A stretch of 64,000 bases of DNA from Bradyrhizobium stylosanthis (GTDB taxonomy: Bacteria; Pseudomonadota; Alphaproteobacteria; Rhizobiales; Xanthobacteraceae): assembly GCF_001641335.1 (NCBI RefSeq), contig NZ_LVEM01000001.1, forward strand, positions 780,580-844,579, in the 5' to 3' direction. The position numbers and the translations under genes were made by a program. Of the stretch, positions 8,921-17,642 are shown one piece after another (the first letter of the stretch is position 1; every line of letters begins with the position of its first letter). The notes beneath the pieces are model-generated. The model had not been told where the DNA came from, searched no databases, and saw only the letters and a program-made list of their open reading frames with translations.

Positions 8921-10228
8921 TCAGACATGTTCATAGACCGTCCGTCCGCCGACAATGGTGCGCACCACGCGGCCTGTAAAGCGGGCCTCGTCGAACGGGG
9001 TGTTCTTGCAGGGCGATTTGAGGTCGGCCGGATCGACCACCCAGGGCGTATCGGGGTCGATCACGATCACGTCCGCCGGGCTGCCCACGCGCAGGGTTCC
9101 ACCGGGCAGGCCCAGCAGCTCGGCCGGCCGGGTCGACATCGCCCGGATCAGCGTCTTCAGCTCCAGCTCGCCATTGTGCACCAGCCGCAGGCCGGCGGGC
9201 AGCATGGTCTCGAGCCCCACGGCGCCGGGCGCCGCTTCCGCGAACGGCAGGCGCTTGACCTCGACGTCCTGCGGATTGTGATCGGACATGATGACGTCGA
9301 GGAGGCCGGAAGCGACGGCGGCGACCAGCGCGCGGCGGTCGTCCTCGGTGCGCAGCGGCGGCGACAGTTTCAGGAAGGTCCGGTAGGGGCCGATGTCGTT
9401 CTCGTTCAGCGCAAGGTGGTTGATCGAGACCGAGGCGCTGACGGCGAGCCCGGAATCGCGGGCGCGCTTGAGCACGTCGAGCGAGTCGACGCAGGACAGC
9501 GATGCCGCGTGATAGCGGCCGCCGGTCAGCGCGACGAGGCGCATGTCGCGCTCCAGCATCACGGCTTCCGCCGCGTTCGGGATGCCCATCAGGCCGAGCC
9601 GCGTTGCGAACTCGCCCTCGTTCATCACGCCTTCGCCGACCAGATGCGGGTCCTCGGTGTAGTGCACGATCAGCGCGTCGAAATCGCGGGCGTAGGTCAA
9701 GGCCCGGCGCATCACCTGGGCGTTGGTGACGCTTTTGTCGCCGTCGCTGAAGGCGACCGCGCCGGCGGCCTTCAGCAGGCCGAACTCGGTCATCTCCTCG
9801 CCGCGCATGCCCTTGGTGAGAGCGGCCATCGGCTGGATGTTGACGATCGCGGTGTCGCGGGCCCGGCGCATCACGAAGTCCACGGTCGCCGAATTGTCGA
9901 CGACGGGCAGGGTGTCGGGCTGGCAGATGATGGTGGTGATGCCGCCGGTCGCAGCCGCCTGGCTCGCTGACGCAAAGGTCTCGCGATGGCTGTAGCCGGG
10001 CTCGCCGACGAAGGCGCGCATGTCGATCAGGCCGGGCGCGACGATCTTGCCGGCGCAGTTGACGACGTCGGTGCCCTCGGGGACGCCGGCCGCGCCGATG
10101 CCGCGGCGGGTCTCGCGGATGGTGCCGTCGGCAATCAGGACGTCGCCGACGCCGTCGAAATCCCTGGAGGGATCGATGACGCGGGCGTTGGCAAGCAGGA
10201 TCGGGCGGCGATCGGTCAACATGGGCAT
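8921..10228 (-). CDS. Dihydroorotase-like protein lacking the metal-binding HxH (PyrC-like, probably non-catalytic)
   Basis: The product is 435 residues starting at an ATG that overlaps the pyrB stop (TGATG), so the two are translationally coupled. The overall amidohydrolase fold is clear, but the HxH that binds the catalytic metals in class I dihydroorotases (usual text DxHVHLREPG) reads [10 protein letters not shown] here, giving Arg71 and Phe73 in place of both histidines; the substrate arginine is Gly. The late DHAPH motif reads SDHNPQ. This is the pattern of the inactive PyrC homologues that assemble with PyrB, for example in Pseudomonas. A catalytic dihydroorotase should exist elsewhere in the genome. 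Confidence 0.88.
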   Translation of the reverse strand: MPMLTDRRPILLANARVIDPSRDFDGVGDVLIADGTIRETRRGIGAAGVPEGTDVVNCAGKIVAPGLIDMRAFVGEPGYSHRETFASASQAAATGGITTIICQPDTLPVVDNSATVDFVMRRARDTAIVNIQPMAALTKGMRGEEMTEFGLLKAAGAVAFSDGDKSVTNAQVMRRALTYARDFDALIVHYTEDPHLVGEGVMNEGEFATRLGLMGIPNAAEAVMLERDMRLVALTGGRYHAASLSCVDSLDVLKRARDSGLAVSASVSINHLALNENDIGPYRTFLKLSPPLRTEDDRRALVAAVASGLLDVIMSDHNPQDVEVKRLPFAEAAPGAVGLETMLPAGLRLVHNGELELKTLIRAMSTRPAELLGLPGGTLRVGSPADVIVIDPDTPWVVDPADLKSPCKNTPFDEARFTGRVVRTIVGGRTVYEHV

Positions 10229-11175
10229 CACGCGTTCGGCAGGTTACGGGCGAGCGCTTCCAGCACCGCCATGCGGACGGCGACGCCCATCTCCACCTGC
10301 TCGCGGATCAGGGACTGTGCGCCGTCGGCGACCGCCGTGTCGATCTCGACGCCGCGGTTCATCGGGCCGGGGTGCATCACGAGGGCGTCCGGCTTGGCGT
10401 AGCCGAGCTTCTTCTGGTCGAGCCCGAAATAGTTGAAGTACTCGGAGGTCGACGGCACGAAGGAGCCGTTCATGCGCTCGCGCTGCAGCCGCAGCATCAT
10501 GACGATGTCGGCGCCGTTGAGGCCCTCGCGCATGTCGCGCGCGACCTCGACGCCCATCCGCTCGATGCCGGGCGGCAGCAGCGTGGAGGGGCCGACGACG
10601 CGGACGCGGGCGCCCATGGTGTTGAGGAGGATGATGTTGGAGCGGGCGACACGCGAATGCAGCACGTCGCCGCAGATCGCGACCACGAGGCCCTCGATGC
10701 GGCCCTTGTTGCGGCGGATGGTGAGGGCATCCAGCAGCGCCTGGGTCGGATGCTCGTGGGCGCCGTCGCCGGCATTGATCACGGAACCGTCAACCTTGCG
10801 GGCCAGCAGTTCCACCGCGCCGGAGGCGTGATGGCGCATCACCAGGATGTCCGGGTGCATGGCGTTGAGCGTCATCGCGGTGTCGATCAGCGTCTCGCCC
10901 TTCTTGATGGACGAGGACGCGACCGACATGTTCATGACGTCGGCGCCGAGCCGCTTTCCCGCGAGCTCGAACGAGGACTGGGTCCGGGTAGAGGCCTCGA
11001 AGAAGAGGTTCACCTGCGTCCGTCCACGCAGGACGGTGCGCTTCTTGTCAACCTGGCGGTTGAGCTCGACATATTCTTCGGACAGGTCGAGGAGGCCGGT
11101 GATGTCGGCCGCGGAAAGGCCCTCGATGCCCAGCAAATGCCGGTGGCCGAGGACGAAGGTCGATTTCGATGTCAT
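10228..11175 (-). CDS. pyrB: Aspartate carbamoyltransferase catalytic subunit
   Basis: The product is 315 residues from the ATG at 11175; an upstream in-frame start at 11214 adds an unlikely leader. It condenses carbamoyl phosphate with aspartate, the committed step of pyrimidine synthesis. The carbamoyl-phosphate motif STRT (62-65), HPTQ (142-145) and the late loop HPGPMNRG are intact. No regulatory pyrI follows. Instead it is coupled to the degenerate dihydroorotase-like gene, which suggests a PyrB/PyrC-like dodecamer. Confidence 0.96.
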   Translation of the reverse strand: MTSKSTFVLGHRHLLGIEGLSAADITGLLDLSEEYVELNRQVDKKRTVLRGRTQVNLFFEASTRTQSSFELAGKRLGADVMNMSVASSSIKKGETLIDTAMTLNAMHPDILVMRHHASGAVELLARKVDGSVINAGDGAHEHPTQALLDALTIRRNKGRIEGLVVAICGDVLHSRVARSNIILLNTMGARVRVVGPSTLLPPGIERMGVEVARDMREGLNGADIVMMLRLQRERMNGSFVPSTSEYFNYFGLDQKKLGYAKPDALVMHPGPMNRGVEIDTAVADGAQSLIREQVEMGVAVRMAVLEALARNLPNA

Positions 11176-11272
11176 TAAAGCGAGAGCTATAGGCGCGGAT
11201 GGCGGGGGGAGCAAGGGCCAATGCCGGGGTAGGGAGTTATCCCCTGATCTGTCTGGTCGGGCTCGTCCTCTC

Positions 11273-11365
11273 CGTCATGCCCGGGCTTGTCCCGGGCATC
11301 CACGTTCTTCTATCGCAATTGATGCAAAAAGAACGTGGATGGCCGGGATAAACCCGGCCATGACG
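11273..11365. repeat. CGTCATGCCCGGG-type palindromic intergenic repeat
   Basis: CGTCATG...CCCGGG at the left end mirrors CCCGGCCATGACG at the right end. An inner pair, CATCCACGTTCTT and AAGAACGTGGATG, forms a perfect 13-bp arm. The whole 93-bp unit would fold into one long hairpin. It fills most of the gap between pyrB and the dipeptidase gene and ends 14 bases before the latter's ATG, so it may lie in that gene's leader. Confidence 0.75.
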
Positions 11366-11379
11366 ATGCGGGGCCACCT

Positions 11380-12129
11380 ATGAAAATAATGGCGACAGCT
11401 CTTCTGGCCGCAATGACGATCAGCGCCGCCCACGCCCAATCGCTCCCCGGCGGCTTCGTCTATCTCCGCGACATCGATCCCGGCATCATCCAGGACATCC
11501 GCTACGCGACCTCGAACAATTTCGTCGGCCGTCCGCTCGCCGGCTACGGTGCCGGGGAATGCGTGGTGAAGCGCGAGGTCGGGCTGCGGCTGAAGGCGGT
11601 TCAGGCGGAGCTGGCGGCGCAGAACCTGTCGCTGAAGATGTTCGACTGTTACCGGCCGGCGCGGGCCTCGCTCGACATGGTGAAGTGGTCGCAGAACGGC
11701 CACGAGACCGCCGCCGAACGGCGTTACAATCCGAAGATCCCGAAGACCGAGCTGTTTCGTCTCGGTTACATCGCGAGCCGTTCGCAGCATTCCACCGGTG
11801 CGGCGCTCGACCTCACGCTGGTCGATCTCAAGGCCGACAATTCCGGAAAATACGATCCGTCGAAAACCTATGCCGATTGCACGGCGCCGGTCGAGACGCG
11901 TGCTCCGGAAGGCAGCGTCGACATGGGGACCGGTTATGATTGCACCGACACCAAGGGCCATACCGCGGCACCGTCGATCGGTGCGGAGCAGCGCGCCTGG
12001 CGCAAGCGGCTTGTGGCTGCGATGGCGAGGCAAGGCTTTGTGAACTATTCGAAGGAGTGGTGGCATTTTTCCCTGCCGGGGGCAGGCGGGGAGGCCTATG
12101 ATTTCCCTATTCAGCCGCGGCGGAACTGA
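11380..12129 (+). CDS. Periplasmic D-alanyl-D-alanine dipeptidase (VanX/DdpX type, M15D)
   Basis: The product is 249 residues with a signal peptide (MKIMATALLAAMTISAAHAQ). The zinc site of M15D peptidases is complete: SQHSTGAALD with His137 and Asp144, and EWWH with Glu226 and His229; Arg92 lies in DCYRPARA. These enzymes split D-Ala-D-Ala. Outside vancomycin-resistance operons they are used to recycle D-Ala from cell-wall turnover. No vanA/vanH-like partner is nearby, so recycling is the better guess. The start at 11380 directly follows an intergenic repeat. Confidence 0.9.
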   Translation: MKIMATALLAAMTISAAHAQSLPGGFVYLRDIDPGIIQDIRYATSNNFVGRPLAGYGAGECVVKREVGLRLKAVQAELAAQNLSLKMFDCYRPARASLDMVKWSQNGHETAAERRYNPKIPKTELFRLGYIASRSQHSTGAALDLTLVDLKADNSGKYDPSKTYADCTAPVETRAPEGSVDMGTGYDCTDTKGHTAAPSIGAEQRAWRKRLVAAMARQGFVNYSKEWWHFSLPGAGGEAYDFPIQPRRN

Positions 12130-12150
12130 TTCCGCGCCGAGGACGAGAAG

Positions 12151-13794
12151 ATGACCCAGCCCACATTTGCGACCCACGAGGTCTTCAACCAGTCGCCGCC
12201 GTTCGAAGACGTCGATCTGTTCGCGGTCGACCGTCCCCTGGTCGCGGCGGTGAAGGCCAATGGCGGCGCGGCGGCGGAGCGGGAGCTGTCGGAGTTCGGC
12301 AGGCATTGGGGCTCGGCCGCGATGGCCGATCGCGGGCGCGTGGCCAACGAGAACACGCCGAAGCTGCGGACCTTCGACGCAAAAGGCAATCGGCGCGACC
12401 AGGTCGAGTTTCACCCCTCGTATCACGAGCTGATGGCGCACAGCGCACGTGCCGGCGTGCACAATTCGACCTGGACGATGGAAGGCAAGCCCGCAGGCGA
12501 TGCCGCCGAAGTCATTCGCGCGGCAAAGTTCTACATGGCCTCGCAAGTGGAGACCGGCCATCTCTGCCCGATCACGATGACGCGCGCCTCGGTCGCGGCG
12601 CTCGCGACTGAGCCGGATCTTTTGGCGCGCGTGATGCCGGTGCTGTCGACGAAGAGCTACGATCCCGCCTTTGCGCCGTGGTGGGAGAAGCGCGGCATGA
12701 CGCTCGGCATGGGCATGACCGAGAAGCAGGGCGGCACCGATGTGCGCGCCAACATGACGCGCGCGGTGCGCGACGGCGATGCCTATCGCATCACCGGACA
12801 CAAATGGTTCATGTCGGCGCCGATGTGCGATGCGTTCCTGGTGCTGGCGCAGGCCGAGAGCGGGCTGACCTGTTTCTTCATGCCGCGCTTTGCGCCGGAT
12901 GGTTCGGTCAATGCGATCCAGTTCCAGCGGTTGAAGGACAAGCTCGGCAACCGCTCCAATGCATCTTCCGAGGTCGAATTCACGGGCGCCTATGCACAGG
13001 CGGTCGGCGAAGAGGGCAAGGGCATCCGCACCATCATCCAGATGGTGCAGCTGACGCGGCAGGATTGCGCGATCGCTTCCGTCGGCTTGATGCGCTCGGG
13101 GCTCGCACATGCGCTGCATCACGCCCGTCACCGCAGCGTGTTCCAGAAGCATCTGGCCGATCAGCCGCTGATGCAGGCGGTGCTCTCGGACATGGCGCTG
13201 CACGTGGAAGCGAGCACGGCCCTGGTGATGCGGCTCTGCCGTGCCTTCGATCGCACGCCGCATGATGCCGCGGAGGCCGCTTACATGCGGCTGCTCACGC
13301 CTGCGATCAAATACTGGACCTGCAAGAGCGCGCCGGCATTCCTTTACGAGGCGATGGAGTGCCTCGGCGGTAACGGCTATGTCGAGGACGGCATTTTGGC
13401 GCGCCACTACCGGGAGTCGCCGGTGAACGCGATCTGGGAAGGGTCCGGCAACGTGATGTGCCTCGACGTGCTGCGCGCATTGTCGCGTGAGCCGGAGGCG
13501 GCAATGGCCGTGCTGCAATCCCTTGTCGCCGAGACCAAGGGCCTGCCCGGAGCGGGCGAGGCGGCGGCGTTCATCGGCAGGACGTTTCGGCGCGCCGATG
13601 GCGAACGCGTCGCGCGCCTCGCGGTCGAGAAGCTGGCGCTGCTGGCCGCGGCCGCTGCGCTCAATGGCGTGTCGCCGCGCCAGGCCGAGCTGTTTGCCGC
13701 CACGCGCCTCGCAACGAACCACGCCAGCATGTATGGCGCGGTCGAGCTGGAGAGCGGCGACGTGCGCGCGTTGCTCGAGCGGGCGCTGCCGTGA
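12151..13794 (+). CDS. aidB: AidB-type acyl-CoA dehydrogenase family protein
   Basis: The product is 547 residues, the size of E. coli AidB and longer than ordinary acyl-CoA dehydrogenases (~380). The N-terminus FNQSPPFEDVDLFAVDR and the segment MGMTEKQGGTDVRAN are characteristic, as is LGGNGYVEDGILARHYRE near residue 410. AidB binds FAD and DNA and is induced by alkylating agents in enterobacteria; it also has weak isovaleryl-CoA dehydrogenase activity. It lies 21 bases after the dipeptidase gene with GAGGACGAG before the ATG. A role in DNA protection here is inferred from family only. Confidence 0.9.
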   Translation: MTQPTFATHEVFNQSPPFEDVDLFAVDRPLVAAVKANGGAAAERELSEFGRHWGSAAMADRGRVANENTPKLRTFDAKGNRRDQVEFHPSYHELMAHSARAGVHNSTWTMEGKPAGDAAEVIRAAKFYMASQVETGHLCPITMTRASVAALATEPDLLARVMPVLSTKSYDPAFAPWWEKRGMTLGMGMTEKQGGTDVRANMTRAVRDGDAYRITGHKWFMSAPMCDAFLVLAQAESGLTCFFMPRFAPDGSVNAIQFQRLKDKLGNRSNASSEVEFTGAYAQAVGEEGKGIRTIIQMVQLTRQDCAIASVGLMRSGLAHALHHARHRSVFQKHLADQPLMQAVLSDMALHVEASTALVMRLCRAFDRTPHDAAEAAYMRLLTPAIKYWTCKSAPAFLYEAMECLGGNGYVEDGILARHYRESPVNAIWEGSGNVMCLDVLRALSREPEAAMAVLQSLVAETKGLPGAGEAAAFIGRTFRRADGERVARLAVEKLALLAAAAALNGVSPRQAELFAATRLATNHASMYGAVELESGDVRALLERALP

Positions 13795-13817
13795 GCCTTC
13801 CCAAGGAAAGCCTCCTG

Positions 13818-14582
13818 ATGGACTCCCTCAATCCCGATCATCCGCCGCTCGTCATGACGCCCGCGCCGCCGCGTGTCTGGAAGTTCTGGGGCACGGCGCT
13901 GTGGGGCCTCTTCATCTTCGCCGCGATGTTCGTCGGGCAGATCGGTGCCATCGTTCTGCTGGTGGTGATGCGGGGTCTTCCCGCAAACCTCAGCTCGGTC
14001 GAACTCGTCGGTCACGAACCCCAGGCATTGGGGCTGTCGGTGATCATGGGGTTGCCAACGACGCTGGCCGCGGTGTGGCTCGCCATCCGCATCAAGAAGG
14101 CGTCCTTCGTCGACTACCTCACGCTCTATTGGCCCTCGTGGAAGCAGCTGCTGTTCGGCGCGGTCGGCCTCGTCCTGATCGTGCTGGCCTGGGAGGTGGC
14201 ATCGCGATCGCTCGGCCGCGAGGCAACGCCGGGCTTCATGACCGACCTGTTGAAATCCGGCCGCGACAAGGGCGCCGCGCTCCTGCTGCTGGTCGCCTTC
14301 AGCGTGGCCGCGCCGATGTCGGAAGAAGTTCTGGCGCGCGGATTCCTGTTCCGCGGCTGGTCGGCGAGCTTCCTGCGCGTACCGGGCGCGATCCTGCTGT
14401 CGTCGCTGGTGTGGACGGTGGTCCACCTGCAATACGACCTATACTTCCTCGCCGAAGTCTTCACCATCGGGCTGTGGTTCGGCTACATGCGCTACCGCGC
14501 CAATTCGCTGTGGCTCACGATCATCCTGCACGCGCTGAACAACATGACGGCCGTGGTGCTGACGATGTGGCTGGGAGGTTAG
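13818..14582 (+). CDS. CPBP-family intramembrane glutamic protease
   Basis: The product is 254 residues from the ATG at 13818, which has AAGGAAAG eight bases upstream; a GTG at 13791 would overlap the aidB stop. It is a multi-span membrane protein. CPBP (Abi/Rce1-like) motifs are present: EEVLARGFLFRG (EExxxR), HLQYD and the late ILHALNN. Family members cleave prenylated or other membrane proteins; many bacterial substrates are unknown. It is tightly linked to aidB, but no functional link is obvious. Confidence 0.88.
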   Translation: MDSLNPDHPPLVMTPAPPRVWKFWGTALWGLFIFAAMFVGQIGAIVLLVVMRGLPANLSSVELVGHEPQALGLSVIMGLPTTLAAVWLAIRIKKASFVDYLTLYWPSWKQLLFGAVGLVLIVLAWEVASRSLGREATPGFMTDLLKSGRDKGAALLLLVAFSVAAPMSEEVLARGFLFRGWSASFLRVPGAILLSSLVWTVVHLQYDLYFLAEVFTIGLWFGYMRYRANSLWLTIILHALNNMTAVVLTMWLGG

Positions 14583-14599
14583 CCGGTTGCCGCACACTC

Positions 14600-14722
14600 C
14601 GTCATTGCGAGCCAACGGGGTCCGCGCGAAGCGCGGCCCGATGACAGGCCCCGCGAAGCAATCCAGAATCCCACCGCGACGACAGTCTGGATTGCTTCGT
14701 CGCAAGGGCTTCTCGCAATGAC
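14600..14722. repeat. CGTCATTGCGAG-type palindromic repeat, long variant
   Basis: This is the same family as 1249-1334: GTCATTGCGAG at the left, CTCGCAATGAC at the right, and inner arms GCGAAGCAATCCAGA and TCTGGATTGCTTCG. This copy carries an extra ~45 bases in the left arm (from CCAACGGGG to GGCCCCGCG) with its own small hairpin CGCGCGAAGCGCG. It lies between the converging CPBP and AEC genes and may act as a transcription end point. Confidence 0.8.
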
Positions 14723-14727
14723 GAGGT

Positions 14728-15651
14728 CTAGGCAACCAGCGCGATCGCGATCGGCATGGTGATCGCCGCCAGAATGGTCTGCAGCGTGATGATCTGTGCC
14801 AGCAGCGGCGCGTCGCCGCCCATCTGGCGGGCCAGCACGTAGGCGCTGGGCGAGGTCGGCACCGCCGCGCAGATGGCGACGATCGCAAGGCTGTTGCCGG
14901 ACAGTCCGAACCAGGCGGCAAGAACCAGCGCGAGCACGGGCATCAGGACCAGCTTGAATGCCACGCCGATGGCTGCGCTCACGCTCGGGCGGAACAGGCC
15001 CTTGAGTTGCAGGCCGGCGCCGGTGACGAGCAGGCCGATGGCGAGCGATGAGCGGCCGAGCGCGTCCGCCACCTCGTGCCAGATCCTCGGCAGCGGCAGA
15101 TGGACGACGTTGATCACGAGCCCGATGACGCAGGCCCAGATCAGGGGATTGCGGATCACCGTCATGACGATGGCGCGCACCGACTGCTTTTCGGGCGAGG
15201 CATAGTGCGCGAGCACGGCGACGCTGAATACGTTCACCAGCGGGATGATCGCGACCATCGCGACCGACGCCAGCGCCAGCCCGACATCGCCGTACAGATT
15301 GGCCGAGACCGACAGCGCCACATAGGTCTGCCAGCGCGTCGCGCCCTGGAAGATCGAGGTGAAGGCAGGGCCGTCGATGTCGAGCCGCGACAGGGCCGGG
15401 CGGAGCGCGAGGCAGAGCAGGGACATTGCCAGCGCCGACAGCAGCAGCGCGCCGCCGACCCCGGCGACCGGCACTTTCGTCAGGTCCGCCTTCACCAGGG
15501 TCTGGATCAGCAGCATCGGGAACAGCACGAAATAGGTCAGCCGCTCCAGCCCGTGCCACTGCGTGTCCAGCCGCATCAGGCTGTGCCGGAGCACCACGCC
15601 GAGCACGATGAGGATGAAGACCGGCAGCAGCGCCGCGATCACGACGAGCAT
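14728..15651 (-). CDS. AEC-family (auxin efflux carrier-like) transporter
   Basis: The product is 307 residues with about ten hydrophobic spans, typical of bacterial AEC permeases. The central crossover region (LVTGAGLQLKGLF, LVLMPVLALVLAAW) and the N-terminal PVFILIVLGVVLRH motif match the family. AEC proteins export small organic acids or amino-acid-like anions such as malonate or malate; the substrate here cannot be read from sequence. It follows ruvX by only 4 bases on the same strand and may be co-transcribed. Confidence 0.88.
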   Translation of the reverse strand: MLVVIAALLPVFILIVLGVVLRHSLMRLDTQWHGLERLTYFVLFPMLLIQTLVKADLTKVPVAGVGGALLLSALAMSLLCLALRPALSRLDIDGPAFTSIFQGATRWQTYVALSVSANLYGDVGLALASVAMVAIIPLVNVFSVAVLAHYASPEKQSVRAIVMTVIRNPLIWACVIGLVINVVHLPLPRIWHEVADALGRSSLAIGLLVTGAGLQLKGLFRPSVSAAIGVAFKLVLMPVLALVLAAWFGLSGNSLAIVAICAAVPTSPSAYVLARQMGGDAPLLAQIITLQTILAAITMPIAIALVA

Positions 15652-15655
15652 GGGG

Positions 15656-16135
15656 TCAGCCGGTGCGCAAGTTTGCGAGGCGGTCGAGTGCCCCTTGCAG
15701 GATGAAGATCGCGGCGTGCTCGTCGATCACCTCGGCGCGCTTGGCGCGGCTGACATCCATGCCGATCAGCTCGCGCTCGACGGCCGCGGTCGAGAGGCGC
15801 TCGTCCCAGAGGCCGATCGGAAGCGCGGTCAGGCCGGCGAGATTGCGGGCAAAGGCGCGGGTGGATTGCGCGCGCGGGCCCTCGCTGCCGTCCATGTTGA
15901 TGGGCAGGCCGAGCACGAAGCCGGCTGCCTTGCGCTCGGCCGCGATCGCGAGCAGCCGGGCGGCGTCGTGCTTGAACTGCTTGCGCTGGATGGTCTCGAC
16001 GCCGGTCGCCAGCCGGCGGTCCGGGTCGGACACGGCAACACCGATGGTCTTGGTGCCCAAGTCGAGCCCGACCAGCGCACCGCGCTGGGGCCAGTGGGTT
16101 GCAGCATCGACGAGAGGCAGGATAAGAGCCGGCAT
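15656..16135 (-). CDS. ruvX: Putative pre-16S rRNA nuclease / Holliday junction resolvase RuvX (YqgF)
   Basis: The product is 159 residues from the ATG at 16135; the frame is open further upstream, but that sequence is Arg/Pro noise. The RNase-H-like fold shows its metal aspartates: [14 protein letters not shown] (Asp25), [17 protein letters not shown] and the late [10 protein letters not shown]. YqgF proteins mature the 5' end of 16S rRNA in E. coli and were earlier proposed as resolvases. It lies head-to-head with a small membrane-protein gene. Confidence 0.94.
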   Translation of the reverse strand: MPALILPLVDAATHWPQRGALVGLDLGTKTIGVAVSDPDRRLATGVETIQRKQFKHDAARLLAIAAERKAAGFVLGLPINMDGSEGPRAQSTRAFARNLAGLTALPIGLWDERLSTAAVERELIGMDVSRAKRAEVIDEHAAIFILQGALDRLANLRTG

Positions 16136-16182
16136 GGATCTAGCGCATATCACGCGTCGCGCTGCGGAGTGAACCCTCGGCG

Positions 16183-16401
16183 ATGGACACACTGACACTA
16201 TTCGGCCTGTTTGCCGTGACGGCGATGCTGGTCTGCTATGCCCTGGAGGACCGCAGCCACTGGTTCGTGCTGCTGTTCGCGGCCTCGTGCGCGCTCGGGT
16301 CGGCCTACGGCTTCCTGCAGGGCGCCTGGCCGTTCGGCGTCGTCGAGGCGATCTGGGCCGTGGTTGCATTGCGGCGGTGGCATCTCAGGCCGCAGGGATA
16401 G
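16183..16401 (+). CDS. Small membrane protein of unknown function (72 aa)
   Basis: The 72 residues from the ATG at 16183 contain two or three hydrophobic segments ([47 protein letters not shown]). This two-to-three-span layout with a conserved-looking EDRSHWF loop resembles small inner-membrane proteins common in rhizobia. It is divergent from ruvX with a 47-bp gap. I do not know its function. Confidence 0.75.
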   Translation: MDTLTLFGLFAVTAMLVCYALEDRSHWFVLLFAASCALGSAYGFLQGAWPFGVVEAIWAVVALRRWHLRPQG

Positions 16402-16460
16402 TGGGCGAGGGGCCTGCCGCGCAGGCTGGAGGCGCCTCGCCCGGGTCCTGAGATCGCGGA

Positions 16461-16500
16461 TCGAGATCAGCGGATCGCGATCGAGATCAGCGGATCGCGA
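16461..16500. repeat. Perfect 20-bp tandem duplication over the end of the cyclase gene
   Basis: The unit tcgagatcagcggatcgcga occurs twice back to back (16461-16480 and 16481-16500). The right copy contains the TGA stop and last codons of the cyclase gene on the minus strand (stop at 16487-16489); the left copy is outside the gene. It looks like a recent slippage or duplication event that did not change the protein. Confidence 0.9.
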
Positions 16501-17422
16501 TCGGGTTGATCATCGCCTGCACGCCGCCGGTCCAGCGCGGCTGCCCGAGCACGAACAGGAACTCATAGCCCTTGTCCTTCGCGAGCGCGGCGGTGTCCAT
16601 GTTCTCGAGGATGTAGGTCCCGTTCATCGCGAGCAGGATCTGGTGCACCTCGAACACGTTCTTGGACTCGAACGGCAGCACCTCGAGCGCCCAGGTGTCA
16701 GCGCCGACAGCGACGACGCCCTTGCCGGTGAGGTACTTCGCGCCCTCGACGCCGAGACCGGGCTCGCCGGCCGAGTAGCGCTTGTCGTCCTTGCCGATCA
16801 GGCTGAGCCAGCCGGTGTGGAAGATGACGACGTCGCCCTGGCGGATCTCGACGTTCTGCGCCTTGGCGGCTTCCTCGATCTCCTTGACGTTGAAGGCGGT
16901 GCCTTCCTTGACGATGTCGGTCTTGAAATAGGCGGCCATGTCGAGCAGCACGCCGCGAGTGACCATCGGCGGTACCTTCTCGATGCCGAGTTTCTTCAGC
17001 CCGTTCGGGTCGGCGAAGTCGGCGAGCTTGTTGCCGTTGTAATAGACGTGCTCGACGCCGAGATGGCCGAGACCGTCGAGCTGGCTGCCGATGCCGACCC
17101 AAGTGTCGAGGATGTCGTCGTTATAGGTGGCCTTGTTGGGGCCGAGACCGGGGATGCCGGCTTGTCCGGGCTGCACGATGGTGAGCTTGAACTGGCGCGG
17201 CGGATAAGCGGGCGTCTGCGGTGTGACGGGAATGCCGAGAGCGTAGGTCTTGCCGGTCTTCACCAGGGAGGTGGCCTTCACCACGAGCTCCGGTGTTATG
17301 TAGTTGGCGGCGCCGATCTCGTCGTTCGGGCCCCATTTCGATTTGGTCCAGTCCTGAGCGCTTGCAGTTCCTGACATCGCCGACAACGCGGCGACGCAGC
17401 ACAACACGAGCGTATTGCGCAT
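16487..17422 (-). CDS. Exported cyclase-family (kynurenine-formamidase-like) metal hydrolase
   Basis: The product is 311 residues with a clear signal peptide (MRNTLVLCCVAALSAMSGTASA). The core belongs to the cyclase superfamily, which includes kynurenine formamidase. The usual HxGTHxDxPxH motif reads GIGSQLDGLGH, so two of three histidines are replaced while Asp and the last His remain; this is a recognisable subgroup rather than a sequencing error, since the frame is intact. Secretion is unusual for a kynurenine enzyme. Substrate unknown. A 20-bp tandem repeat spans its stop. Confidence 0.85.
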   Translation of the reverse strand: MRNTLVLCCVAALSAMSGTASAQDWTKSKWGPNDEIGAANYITPELVVKATSLVKTGKTYALGIPVTPQTPAYPPRQFKLTIVQPGQAGIPGLGPNKATYNDDILDTWVGIGSQLDGLGHLGVEHVYYNGNKLADFADPNGLKKLGIEKVPPMVTRGVLLDMAAYFKTDIVKEGTAFNVKEIEEAAKAQNVEIRQGDVVIFHTGWLSLIGKDDKRYSAGEPGLGVEGAKYLTGKGVVAVGADTWALEVLPFESKNVFEVHQILLAMNGTYILENMDTAALAKDKGYEFLFVLGQPRWTGGVQAMINPIAIR

Positions 17423-17642
17423 CGATAGTCCTCCCGATGTTTTTTTGCCGATGTTTTGGCTTCGTTGTGGTTTCGCGCTGGCCAGTCGCTCATCCTAACG
17501 TAGAACGATCGCGTGCTTCAAAACTTTTCGACGCGCGATGATGCGACCGCTGAACGCAGCATCGGCCGCGCGCAACGCAAATGGATTCGAGTACGACAGA
17601 TTTGTGACAGTGAATTTCGCCGCGTGGAACGTTCGCTTTGCG

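Noticed and set aside
11275-13722. A very long open frame (over 800 codons) on the minus strand
   Set aside because: It is antisense to aidB and the dipeptidase gene, is rich in Arg/His/Gly with no recognisable domain, and arises from high third-position GC.
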